A stretch of DNA of 8,587 bases from a bacterium (GCA_021779435.1 JAJYAR010000084.1:1-8587); one strand, 5' to 3'; positions 1 to 5,480 are shown, counted from the first letter of the stretch. Numbers and translations: made by a program. The notes: generated by a model from the letters alone, not told the origin.

Positions 1-198
1 GACCTTGCCAGGCTCGCCCGCGACGGCCACGGGCGTCGGCATCGGCGCGGAAACCGCCGCCGGTTCCCCGGCGGCCGGCGCGGTCTGCGCCACCGCATGG
101 GGCGTCCACACCGCAGCCCCCAATACGAATGCCGCGCCCAACACGAAAATCCGCGCCGCCGATGCGGTGCGCCCAAACCGGATGCCGAACATTGCCAT
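1..198 (-). CDS. Probable ExbB/TolQ/MotA-family proton channel subunit, N-terminus only
   Basis: Open from the ATG at 198 to the window edge (66 codons), so only the N-terminus is visible. It begins MAMFGIRFGR, then has a hydrophobic stretch (about residues 14-36) ending in an AVAQ-like signal-peptidase site. An Ala/Pro/Val-rich low-complexity segment follows. No channel motif is within the window, so the family call rests on context: it starts 13 bases after the tonB stop on the same strand. TonB is commonly followed by ExbB and ExbD, and many proteobacterial ExbB proteins carry a cleaved signal peptide and an Ala/Pro-rich periplasmic extension. The role would be to harness proton motive force for TonB in the inner membrane. 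ATG 198 is preferred because GAGGAA lies 9 bases upstream; ATG 207 and ATG 192 are in-frame alternatives. It could be another exported protein. Confidence 0.55.
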   Translation of the reverse strand, partial: MAMFGIRFGRTASAARIFVLGAAFVLGAAVWTPHAVAQTAPAAGEPAAVSAPMPTPVAVAGEPGKV

Positions 199-211
199 GC
201 TCCCCATTTCC

Positions 212-853
212 TCAATCCTGCAGCGTGAAGGTGTACGCCTGCGCCACCCAACTCAATACCGGCCTACCGTCGACCGTGGCCGGGCGGAACCGACAGCTTG
301 AAATCCACTCCCGCGCCGAGACGTCCAGGCGCTGATACCCGCTCGACCGCGCGATGTCCACCCGCGCGGGCAGACCATTGGTGCCGATCTCGATGCGCAA
401 CACGACCGTTCCGGCTTCCATGTTGCGCCGCGACGACATGGGGTAATCCGGTTCCATGGTGGCGCAGGAGCTGCGATCCAGCGCCGGGCGTGTCCGCGCC
501 ACCTGCACCGGGCGCGCCGGTGCCGGTCGAACCGCAACCGGCTTGGGCGGCGGCGTGTGGACAACCTGGGCGATGGCGTGCTGCGGCGGCGGCACCGCGA
601 TCGGGATTTCCGGCGGCGGCACGAACGGCGGCGGCGGAACGTCGAGTTTGGGCGGCGGCGGTGCCGCCGGAGGCGGCGGCGGCGGGGTGTTTTCCTTGAC
701 GATCACCGTCTCGATCGGCTTGCGCACCGCATCGACGATCTTGTGCGCCAATCCGTTGACGAGCGCATAGATGACCACGACGTGCAACAACGCAACGAAG
801 GAAAGACCAAACCAATGCCGTGCCGGATTTCGTTGCTGCTGTGCATAGTCCAT
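212..853 (-). CDS. tonB: TonB energy transducer
   Basis: The protein has 213 residues. TonB spans the periplasm and passes energy from the ExbB/ExbD proton channel to outer-membrane receptors for siderophores, haem, vitamin B12 and similar ligands. Visible architecture: a short basic cytoplasmic N-terminus; a signal-anchor helix at about residues 14-34 with H24, probably equivalent to the functionally important His of E. coli TonB; a Pro-rich spacer at about 57-120, including six consecutive prolines; and a C-terminal TonB domain at about 134-212 (PDYP start, GTVVLRIEIGTNG strand, then CRFRPA and a final aromatic strand AYTFTLQ). The length is usual for betaproteobacterial TonB. The likely exbB gene starts 13 bases downstream, indicating an operon. 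Shine-Dalgarno pairing upstream of ATG 853 is poor. I see no convincing Fur box in the upstream region. C130 and C187 are both periplasmic and might form a disulfide. Confidence 0.93.
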   Translation of the reverse strand: MDYAQQQRNPARHWFGLSFVALLHVVVIYALVNGLAHKIVDAVRKPIETVIVKENTPPPPPPAAPPPPKLDVPPPPFVPPPEIPIAVPPPQHAIAQVVHTPPPKPVAVRPAPARPVQVARTRPALDRSSCATMEPDYPMSSRRNMEAGTVVLRIEIGTNGLPARVDIARSSGYQRLDVSAREWISSCRFRPATVDGRPVLSWVAQAYTFTLQD

Positions 854-978
854 CCAGCGATTTTATGCTTGAAATATGGCAGAACGGCTACATGTCATGC
901 TCGCGGCGGCAAGGCGGCATCCGGCGATTCGGGCATCCCGTACGCGCGGCGGGCCGCATCCGCGACCGCAACGCCCCG

Positions 979-1011
979 CCGCGCGTGCCGCGCGGGCACC
1001 CCGCAGCGGGG
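979..1011. repeat. Two adjacent GC-rich hairpins in the tonB divergent spacer
   Basis: The 206-base spacer between tonB and the plus-strand gene at 1060 contains two perfect small inverted repeats: CCGCGCG/CGCGCGG around TGC (979-995) and CCCCG/CGGGG around CAG (999-1011). Neither is followed by a convincing T-run, so they are not good terminators. They would lie in the 5' region of the plus-strand transcript and could affect its translation or transcription. In such GC-rich DNA they may also be chance. I see no strong sigma-70 promoter in the spacer. Confidence 0.35.
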
Positions 1012-1059
1012 AATCTTTGCTATCGTCCCCGTAGCCCCACTCCTCACCAAGAAATAATC

Positions 1060-1470
1060 ATGTCTACGTCTCAGATCCTGTCTCTTCTGCAGCGGCGCGA
1101 AGAATTACTCAAGGAACTCAGCCATGTGAATGGGCAGATCATCCGCATCGCACTGGAGCACAACGGCGACCATGAAACGATTCCGGGGCTGCGGCGTGGC
1201 CGCGCCGCCAAGGGGGAAGTGGTCGGCGCGCGCCGCAAGTGGTTCAGTCGCGGGGAGATGCTCGATCTCTCCCAGAAGATCCTGACGAAGCCGATGTCAC
1301 AGGCCGAACTGGTCCGGCACCTGCTGGCGGCGAAAGGCTATGACAAGGACCTTCCGGCATCGGAACAGGCGCGATTCAAGAGTGCCGCATACCAGGCCAT
1401 CGCGGCGGCAATCAACGCCAAGCAGTTCACGCGCGGGAAAGATGGGACGATCGCGCTCCGAAAAGCGTGA
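1060..1470 (+). CDS. Conserved-looking hypothetical protein, 136 aa, possible winged-helix domain
   Basis: I do not recognise the family. The protein is basic. Residues 1-34 form an amphipathic, probably coiled-coil helix (SLLQRREELLKELSHVNGQI). A basic linker at about 45-62 (LRRGRAAKGEVVGARRKW) follows. The C-terminal part at about 64-136 looks like helix-turn-helix plus wing: helix SQAELVRHLLAAKG, helix ARFKSAAYQAIAAAINA, then a hairpin-like KQFTRGKDGTIALRK. This suggests a small oligomeric nucleic-acid-binding protein, which is inference only. ATG 1060 was chosen because the coiled-coil pattern starts there. An in-frame ATG at 820 would overlap the 5' end of tonB and add a compositionally odd, Arg-rich extension. 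Upstream Shine-Dalgarno pairing is weak (AAGAAA, 4 bases away). The gene stands alone, divergent from tonB and convergent with the tRNA. Confidence 0.72.
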   Translation: MSTSQILSLLQRREELLKELSHVNGQIIRIALEHNGDHETIPGLRRGRAAKGEVVGARRKWFSRGEMLDLSQKILTKPMSQAELVRHLLAAKGYDKDLPASEQARFKSAAYQAIAAAINAKQFTRGKDGTIALRKA

Positions 1471-1475
1471 GTCCG

Positions 1476-1502
1476 AAAAGAAAACGCGGCGCAGACGCGC
1501 CG
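1476..1502 (-). terminator. Rho-independent terminator of tRNA-Lys
   Basis: Read on the minus strand, just after the tRNA 3' end, a 6-bp stem CGGCGC/GCGCCG with loop GTCT is followed by CG and TTTTCTTTT. The geometry fits intrinsic termination of the tRNA transcript. On the plus strand there is no T-run after the stem, so it is unlikely to serve the plus-strand gene ending at 1470. Confidence 0.75.
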
Positions 1503-1509
1503 ACGATTC

Positions 1510-1585
1510 TGGTAGGGGCAGTAGGAGTCGAACCTACGACCTACGGATTAAGAGTCCGCTGCTCTACCAACTGAGCTATACCCCC
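1510..1585 (-). tRNA. tRNA-Lys (anticodon CTT)
   Basis: A complete 76-base cloverleaf is read on the minus strand. The acceptor is GGGGGTA/TGCCCCT, the D-arm has AGCTCAGTTGGTAGAGC, and the anticodon stem is GCGGA/TCCGT with loop CTCTTAA (anticodon CTT at 1552-1550, decoding AAG). The T-arm is GTAGG-TTCGACT-CCTAC, discriminator A73, and the CCA end is encoded. The first acceptor pair is G1-U72, a wobble. A TACAAT -10 box lies about 24 bases upstream and a terminator hairpin directly downstream, so the gene probably forms its own transcription unit. Confidence 0.97.
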
Positions 1586-1608
1586 GACCTCGATCAACCG
1601 AGGGTGGG

Positions 1609-1614
1609 ATTGTA
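1609..1614 (-). promoter_or_regulatory. Candidate -10 box for tRNA-Lys
   Basis: TACAAT on the minus strand matches five of six consensus positions and would place transcription start roughly 17 bases before the mature tRNA 5' end. No good -35 is found; the expected place falls inside the palindrome at 1622-1645. Confidence 0.4.
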
Positions 1615-1621
1615 GCGGAAA

Positions 1622-1645
1622 CGGCGCCCCGCATGCGGGGCGCCG
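1622..1645 (-). terminator. Perfect 24-bp palindrome after the TPR gene, likely terminator
   Basis: The arms CGGCGCCCCGCA and TGCGGGGCGCCG are exact reverse complements with no intervening base. The element begins 7 bases after the stop codon of the minus-strand TPR gene and is followed on that strand by GTTTCC. The T-run is only three bases, so termination may be partial and read-through into tRNA-Lys is possible. Confidence 0.6.
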
Positions 1646-1652
1646 CCGCGCA

Positions 1653-2483
1653 TCAGCTCCAGTCTCCGCCGTCGCCGCCTCCGGCAAGGTCGCTCGAGTC
1701 ATCCCAGGAGCCGGCATCCGCCACGCCGAAGTCGCTGCCGCCGTCATCGAAGGCAACCGGCTGCTGGCCATTGTCGACAAACGGAGCGGGGTTGGCGGCA
1801 GCCGACCCGTGATGGCCCATCAAGTCATTGGCCAGCGCCTCGCCGGCCACCATGCCCGCACCCAGGGCCGCGCCCGTCGCCAGGCCGCTCACGATGCCGG
1901 ATCCCATTCCGCCACCGCCACCTGCGGGATACCCACCGCCACCATACCCCGGCGGCGGATAGCCTCCGCCCATCGGCCCCATGGCACCACCGGGCATGCC
2001 CGGCCCGCCCTGCACCATGACCACCGGGCGCGAACGCTGCCCACGCAGATACACCACCAGCAGCAGCACGGCGCCACCGACGATCAGGACGATCCCCCAC
2101 GGGAAGCGCGAGGCCGGGGCCGCCGAAGATGGTGTCCCCATCGCCGGCGCGGCGCCCGTCTGGCGGGCGATCATGGCACGCAGGCTGCGGACGGAATCGG
2201 GCCGCGCGAACGGCAACCCGGGCTCCAGGCGCTCCGCCTGGCCGAGCTGATCCTGCGCATCTGCGGCGCGGCCCATGCGAACCAGCACTTCCGCCTCGAC
2301 ATAGTGGGCCTTGGCACTGCTCGGATGGTCGTGCAACACCTGCGTCATCATCGACTGGGCGTCGTTGAGCCGGCCTTCCTGCACGGCCTGGTAAACCTGA
2401 TGCAACGTCGGATCGGCTGCCATGGCCACCGTGGACAGGCCGGCCGCCGCCGCGAGGACGAGCATGGCGAGAAATCGTTTCAT
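1653..2483 (-). CDS. Exported/membrane TPR protein with Gly/Pro-rich C-terminal region
   Basis: 276 residues. A signal peptide at 1-22 ends AMA before ADPTLHQ. TPR-like helices at about 24-108 include ALA-type pairs (LHQVYQAVQEGRLNDAQSMM, then SAKAHYVEAEVLVRMGRAADA). A transmembrane helix lies at about 129-147 (IVLIVGGAVLLLVVYL) and is followed by RGQRSR. A Gly/Pro/Met/Tyr-rich segment spans about 158-194, then a small-residue hydrophobic stretch (GIVSGLATGAALGAGMVAGEALA, about 196-218). The acidic, Asp/Gly/Ser-rich tail ends GGDWS. I remember similar betaproteobacterial TPR proteins of unknown function. The TPR part would be periplasmic and serve protein-protein contacts; the tail is probably cytoplasmic unless the small-residue stretch also inserts. 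ATG 2483 fits the signal peptide, with GGAGG-type pairing upstream. It is co-directional with glk but separated by 91 bases and a possible promoter of its own. Confidence 0.85.
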   Translation of the reverse strand: MKRFLAMLVLAAAAGLSTVAMAADPTLHQVYQAVQEGRLNDAQSMMTQVLHDHPSSAKAHYVEAEVLVRMGRAADAQDQLGQAERLEPGLPFARPDSVRSLRAMIARQTGAAPAMGTPSSAAPASRFPWGIVLIVGGAVLLLVVYLRGQRSRPVVMVQGGPGMPGGAMGPMGGGYPPPGYGGGGYPAGGGGGMGSGIVSGLATGAALGAGMVAGEALANDLMGHHGSAAANPAPFVDNGQQPVAFDDGGSDFGVADAGSWDDSSDLAGGGDGGDWS

Positions 2484-2510
2484 AGCTGGGAAACTCCCTC
2501 CAGGAAAATC

Positions 2511-2525
2511 CCTTGCAAACCAAGG
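2511..2525 (-). repeat. Small hairpin in the glk-TPR spacer
   Basis: CCTTG/CAAGG around a 5-base loop, followed on the minus strand by GATTTTCC. It might be a weak terminator for glk or a leader structure for the TPR gene. The short T-run argues against efficient termination. Confidence 0.3.
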
Positions 2526-2548
2526 GGACGCGACATGCGCGCTCCGCA

Positions 2549-2578
2549 GTTAGATGGAGGCGGGAAACCGAAGTTCAA
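2549..2578 (-). promoter_or_regulatory. Candidate sigma-70 promoter for the TPR gene
   Basis: On the minus strand TTGAAC (2578-2573) is followed after 18 bases by TCTAAC (2554-2549), each four of six to consensus. The -35 overlaps the glk stop codon. Both hexamers are imperfect, so this is only a candidate. Confidence 0.3.
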
Positions 2579-3576
2579 GCGGCGGGCGCGGTTTGCAGTA
2601 CGCGATCCAGTTCCGCGGCGGCTCCCCGCAGCGCGACATCGTCTCCCGCGGCCATCCGCCACACCGGGATCGCCGCGAGATACGCGGCGAAGCGGCCTTT
2701 CGCTTCAAACCGCCGGCGGAACGCCGCGGCGTCGAACAATTCGCCCAGGCGCGGGATCACTCCGCCGCTCAGGTATACGCCTCCGCGTGCGCCATATGCC
2801 AGCGCAAGATTGCCGGCAATGCCGCCGAGCATCGCACTGAAGACCGACAGGCACCGCGCAGCCGTCGAATCGCCGTCCGCCCGCGCCCGCGCGACGACAT
2901 CTTCCGCCGTCGCCGCCGCCTCTTCCGGCACCCCGTCGACCACGCACAATGCGGAATGAAGCAGCGGAATTCCCGTGCCCGATACGATCCGCTCGGCGGA
3001 GACGTGCGGGAAGCGCCGCCACAGCACCTCCAGCAGGCGGCACTCGGTTTCGTCCGCCGGCGCAAAACTGACGTGGCCCCCTTCGCTTGCCACCGGCATC
3101 CAGGTTCCGGGGGTGGCGCCGCCCGCGGCGCCGGAGAGTGGAACCAGTGCTCCCACCCCCAGCCCGGTCCCCGGCCCCAGCAGGACCTTCACGCCTGCGC
3201 CGGCCTCGCCGGCATCCCCGACCTTGTGCAGTTCTTCCGGTGCAAGGCGCGGCAACGCCATCGCCATCGCAACCATGTCGTTCATCACCACCAGGCGGGA
3301 AAAGCCCAGCGTGTGCTGCAGGCCGGACACGGAAAACGACCAGTCCCGATTGGTCATCCGCACCGCGTCTCCCGCCACCGGATTGGCAATTGCGATTGCG
3401 GCGTGGCAGACCGGCGGATTTCCCCGGTCGCGCAGATACGCGGCCAGCAAGGCATCGACGCCGGGAAAGTCATCACAGGAATGCAGCGCCACCGCCTCGA
3501 TCCGTCCGGGCACGACTTCCAGACCCAGTCTTGCGCGGGTGCCCCCGATGTCAGCGAGAAGCCGTGGCGGACCCAT
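2575..3576 (-). CDS. glk: Glucokinase (ATP-dependent, EC 2.7.1.2)
   Basis: This 333-residue cytoplasmic enzyme phosphorylates glucose to glucose 6-phosphate with ATP. The length is normal for the E. coli-type Glk family. Visible motifs: N-terminal phosphate loop LLADIGGTRARL (about 6-17); NDMVAMAMA with catalytic D100; the adenosine/phosphate loop LLGPGTGLGVGAL (132-144); sugar ligands E165 and H168 in EGGHVSFAP and E195 in SAERIVSG; and the C-terminal ATP-site loop LSGGVIPRL. D100 has the same number as in E. coli Glk. The start at 3576 is set by AGGAG five to six bases upstream and by the position of the N-terminal phosphate loop; longer in-frame starts run into the marR gene in another frame. 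It lies 50 bases downstream of marR on the same strand, so co-transcription and control by that regulator are plausible. Confidence 0.95.
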   Translation of the reverse strand: MGPPRLLADIGGTRARLGLEVVPGRIEAVALHSCDDFPGVDALLAAYLRDRGNPPVCHAAIAIANPVAGDAVRMTNRDWSFSVSGLQHTLGFSRLVVMNDMVAMAMALPRLAPEELHKVGDAGEAGAGVKVLLGPGTGLGVGALVPLSGAAGGATPGTWMPVASEGGHVSFAPADETECRLLEVLWRRFPHVSAERIVSGTGIPLLHSALCVVDGVPEEAAATAEDVVARARADGDSTAARCLSVFSAMLGGIAGNLALAYGARGGVYLSGGVIPRLGELFDAAAFRRRFEAKGRFAAYLAAIPVWRMAAGDDVALRGAAAELDRVLQTAPAA

Positions 3577-3626
3577 CCGATCTCCTATGTGACGGCACTC
3601 CCCGGGGCGCACCGCATCCAGATCGC

Positions 3627-4127
3627 TCAGGACCAACGAAATCTGGTCCCGGCCGTCTCGCCCTTGTACTCCACGGCGCGCCGGCCATGACCGGTGGCCA
3701 GCATATCCAGCAAGTCGACGAAGGTGCGTGCCTGCGCTTCGTCGAACACCGAAAGCAGGTCGCGGCTCGCCTTGGTGCTGAGCTGCTCGGCGCGTCCGAG
3801 CAGCAGCCGCCCGGCACTGGTGAGCGACAGCAGGGTCTTGCGCTTGTCCCGTGCGTCGTCTGCCGCCGCAATCAGGTCGCGCTCCCGCAGCAGCCGGACG
3901 ACGAGACTGGTCGTCGCCCGATCCAGGCAGGCGTACCGGCCCAACTCGTTCTGGCTCACCGGACTGCGATGGCGCAGCACGAACAGAAGGGAATACTGGG
4001 TCGGTGTGAGATCCAGGTCGGCACAAGCCTCCTGGAATACGGACGTGGCGATCTGATGGGCCCGACGAATCAGGAAGGTGGGGCCGGCATACAAATCATC
4101 CATCGGTCGATGTGAATCGTCTGCCAT
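3627..4127 (-). CDS. MarR-family transcriptional regulator
   Basis: 166 residues. Helices at about 11-38 and 108-146 form the dimerisation part. The winged helix lies at about 41-106: LTPTQYSLLFVL, PVSQNELGRYA, recognition helix LDRATTSLVVRLLRERDLI, then the DARDKRKTLLSLTSAG wing, which carries the family's typical D-x-R-D-x-R core. MarR proteins are dimeric DNA-binding repressors or activators whose ligand is often a phenolic or other small molecule; the ligand here cannot be read. A 20-residue polar tail extends past the last helix. ATG 4127 has little Shine-Dalgarno support, and the in-frame ATG at codon 9 is an alternative. Glucokinase follows after 50 bases. Confidence 0.9.
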   Translation of the reverse strand: MADDSHRPMDDLYAGPTFLIRRAHQIATSVFQEACADLDLTPTQYSLLFVLRHRSPVSQNELGRYACLDRATTSLVVRLLRERDLIAAADDARDKRKTLLSLTSAGRLLLGRAEQLSTKASRDLLSVFDEAQARTFVDLLDMLATGHGRRAVEYKGETAGTRFRWS

Positions 4128-4227
4128 AGGTGCTCGCTATCGTCCCGAACCCGCCCCTGAATCGGGTGCACGTCCCACCCTTGTGCCCACCGCGCGGCTT
4201 GCATGGTTGCCCGAATAACCGCGACTC

Positions 4228-4233
4228 ATTCTA
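4228..4233 (-). promoter_or_regulatory. Candidate -10 box upstream of marR-glk
   Basis: TAGAAT on the minus strand (five of six to consensus) lies about 100 bases before the marR start in the 154-base spacer. No clear -35 stands at 16-18 bases. I saw no strong terminator for the preceding minus-strand gene in this spacer. Confidence 0.3.
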
Positions 4234-4281
4234 CCGTTTTCCCTCGATCACAGGGCACGGTTTGGGGGGACATCCCGCGCA

Positions 4282-5070
4282 TCAGGATGGAAAGGACTGC
4301 AGCGCCTCTTCCCGCAAGGTATGGACCACCCGATCCAGTTCGACGCGGGACAGGATGACCGAACGCTCGATCGAGTCCATCCCGCCGTCCAGCGACGCCG
4401 CCATCGCATCCGAGAGGATTGCCAGCCGGCTCGCACCGGTCCCTTGCGCGATGGCGCCCAACTGCACGGCGGAGCCGAGCGCGTCCTGCGCCTCCCCCCG
4501 GTACACCGCCATCAGGCTGCGCTGCAGCAAGTGAGTACCGCCGGAATCCATTGCGAGCGCCAAACCGAGAATCGCATGCCGCCCCTCTTCGAAGTGGGAA
4601 TCGTTCGGGAACCGGGCGACGATGGAGTCGCGGTCCTCCGAATGGGTATAGCGGTGCAGATGCGGCCGCAAGGTCCGGGCGCGCAACAAGGTTTCATCGA
4701 GATGATACGAGCGCACCGAAGCCGCCCCCAGACAGGATATGAAACCGGCGGCCAGGGCGCGTGCGCGCGTTTCCGGGCAACAGCGCCGCCCCACCGCCAC
4801 GACCGGGGCGCTGGTTCCGGCGCGGGACTGCTCGTGCGAACGGATCAGAGACAGGATGTCGAACCCGCTCCAACCGGGGGCGTCGAGCGGGACACAGGTC
4901 AACAGCACGTCCGGATCGAATGTGCGTGCGATCGCCCCTTCGAGGTCGGCCACGGCCTCGGCCCGCAGGCCCTGCTCGCGAAAGCCGGCCGACAGGTCGT
5001 GTTGAAGCGCGACGTCTCCGCCGATGACCACCACAACGCGTCGCTCTGCCAACCAGCCAAGGTCACGCAT
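4282..5070 (-). CDS. Degenerate receiver plus degenerate Hpt-like domain protein
   Basis: 262 residues. Residues 10-130 follow the receiver pattern: strand RVVVVI, helix, strand DVLLTCV, a PGWSGFDIL loop/helix resembling PGMDGFEVL, strand APVVAVG, then ALAAGF. The acidic pair after strand 1 is reduced to GGD. The phospho-Asp of a DVVLTD-type strand corresponds to C59 (nearest Asp is D63), the Thr/Ser after strand 4 to G94, and the conserved Lys to about A116. Residues 158-255 resemble an Hpt four-helix bundle: the segment VQLGAIAQGTGASRL aligns with H-x-L-K-G-x-x-x-x-x-G-A, but the phosphorylatable His is V202. Phosphotransfer therefore looks impossible at the usual sites; a binding or scaffold role is inference. 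ATG 5070 fits the first receiver strand, with GGA upstream. It is divergent from the GGDEF/EAL gene. Domain assignment is by pattern only. Confidence 0.75.
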   Translation of the reverse strand: MRDLGWLAERRVVVVIGGDVALQHDLSAGFREQGLRAEAVADLEGAIARTFDPDVLLTCVPLDAPGWSGFDILSLIRSHEQSRAGTSAPVVAVGRRCCPETRARALAAGFISCLGAASVRSYHLDETLLRARTLRPHLHRYTHSEDRDSIVARFPNDSHFEEGRHAILGLALAMDSGGTHLLQRSLMAVYRGEAQDALGSAVQLGAIAQGTGASRLAILSDAMAASLDGGMDSIERSVILSRVELDRVVHTLREEALQSFPS

Positions 5071-5112
5071 ACCTGTCCGCCGCAGAAAACTCCGAAACCC
5101 GGATTTTGTACG

Positions 5113-5133
5113 ACGTGAATCAAAATTACACGT
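5113..5133. promoter_or_regulatory. AT-rich inverted repeat, possible operator
   Basis: ACGTG and CACGT flank 11 AT-rich bases, 43 bases upstream of the start of the minus-strand pseudo-receiver gene. Size and position suit a dimeric regulator or a promoter region. No protein can be assigned. Confidence 0.3.
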
Positions 5134-5263
5134 TTGCAGCGAGGTTTTTTCCGTTCCGCAACGGTTTCCGAGCAGATCGTTGCCCCGGGGCCGGGTTTTC
5201 CTCGGACCGGAAGCGCGCGGAGCGCCGGCCATCCGTTGGCGAGCGACCACTTCCGGAATACCC

Positions 5264-5308
5264 TAAAAAATTAAAGGAGACTGGAACTTATTCGCAACAA
5301 TCCGTTCC
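5264..5308 (-). terminator. Terminator-like hairpin and T-tract on the minus strand
   Basis: On the minus strand GGAAC pairs with GTTCC, enclosing a further stem TTGTT/AATAA (one G-T pair) with loop GCG and a 3-base bulge. After 7 bases comes TTTAATTTTTT. The long gap between stem and T-tract weakens the call. If real, it would end a short minus-strand transcript before the pseudo-receiver gene, or act as an attenuator in its leader. Confidence 0.35.
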
Positions 5309-5386
5309 AATCCGGTTCGTAGCCGCAGCTTCCCAGTACGCCATCACGATCCAACCCTGACCGCTCGAACCCCACAGGCGCGGCAT
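5288..5386 (-). CDS. Possible small ORF, 32 codons
   Basis: ATG 5386 is preceded by AAGG at a 6-base spacing. The predicted peptide starts MPRLWGSSGQGWIVMAYW and ends in CCE. It contains three Trp, two Tyr/Trp-adjacent hydrophobics and a terminal Cys pair, and matches nothing I recognise. The stop codon lies inside the terminator-like hairpin at 5264-5308. It could be a small protein, a leader peptide for the pseudo-receiver gene, or chance. Only the ribosome-binding site and the following hairpin support it. Confidence 0.25.
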   Translation of the reverse strand: MPRLWGSSGQGWIVMAYWEAAATNRIGTDCCE

Positions 5387-5461
5387 GAAAGACCTTGCAA
5401 TCAAGGCCAGGCTTCCGCATGTTGCCGATTCACGCGGGCGGTCGGCACGCCGAACCGTTCG

Positions 5462-5480
5462 CAATCGATCGAATCGATTG
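5462..5480. promoter_or_regulatory. 8+8 inverted repeat, possible operator
   Basis: CAATCGAT and ATCGATTG are exact reverse complements around CGA. The arms are AT-richer than the surroundings and overlap the left edge of the FNR/CRP-type site. The arrangement suggests a binding site for a dimeric regulator in the divergent spacer. Confidence 0.4.

Noticed and set aside
850..930. Fur box or strong promoter upstream of tonB
   Set aside because: Only short AT-rich patches and an ATGACA hexamer with poor -10 partners are present, with no good match to the Fur consensus.
820..1059. In-frame 80-codon extension of the 136-aa hypothetical gene
   Set aside because: It overlaps the 5' end of tonB on the other strand, is Arg/Pro-rich like non-coding GC-rich DNA, and the structured protein pattern starts at 1060.
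1510..1585. tRNA-Lys as an integration site for a mobile element
   Set aside because: No integrase, no repeated tRNA 3' end and no composition break were seen nearby.
1340..1780. ORFs on both strands across tRNA-Lys giving peptides such as RTYDLRIKSPLLYQLSYTP and IAQLVEQRTLNP
   Set aside because: These are well-known spurious translations of tRNA genes.
3577..4026. In-frame 150-codon extension of glucokinase
   Set aside because: It lies across the MarR gene in another frame. The Shine-Dalgarno and phosphate-loop position fix the start at 3576.
5027..5070. H250 in HTLREEAL of the pseudo-receiver protein as the Hpt histidine
   Set aside because: HTLRE resembles HTLKG but sits in the last helix at about 4321-4323, with no following G-A helix; the canonical place is V202. 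The listed span is only the start of that gene.
5151..5164. CCGTT-CCGC-AACGG hairpin next to a T6 run as a terminator
   Set aside because: The T-run precedes the hairpin on the plus strand and becomes an A-run after it on the minus strand, so the geometry is wrong for both.
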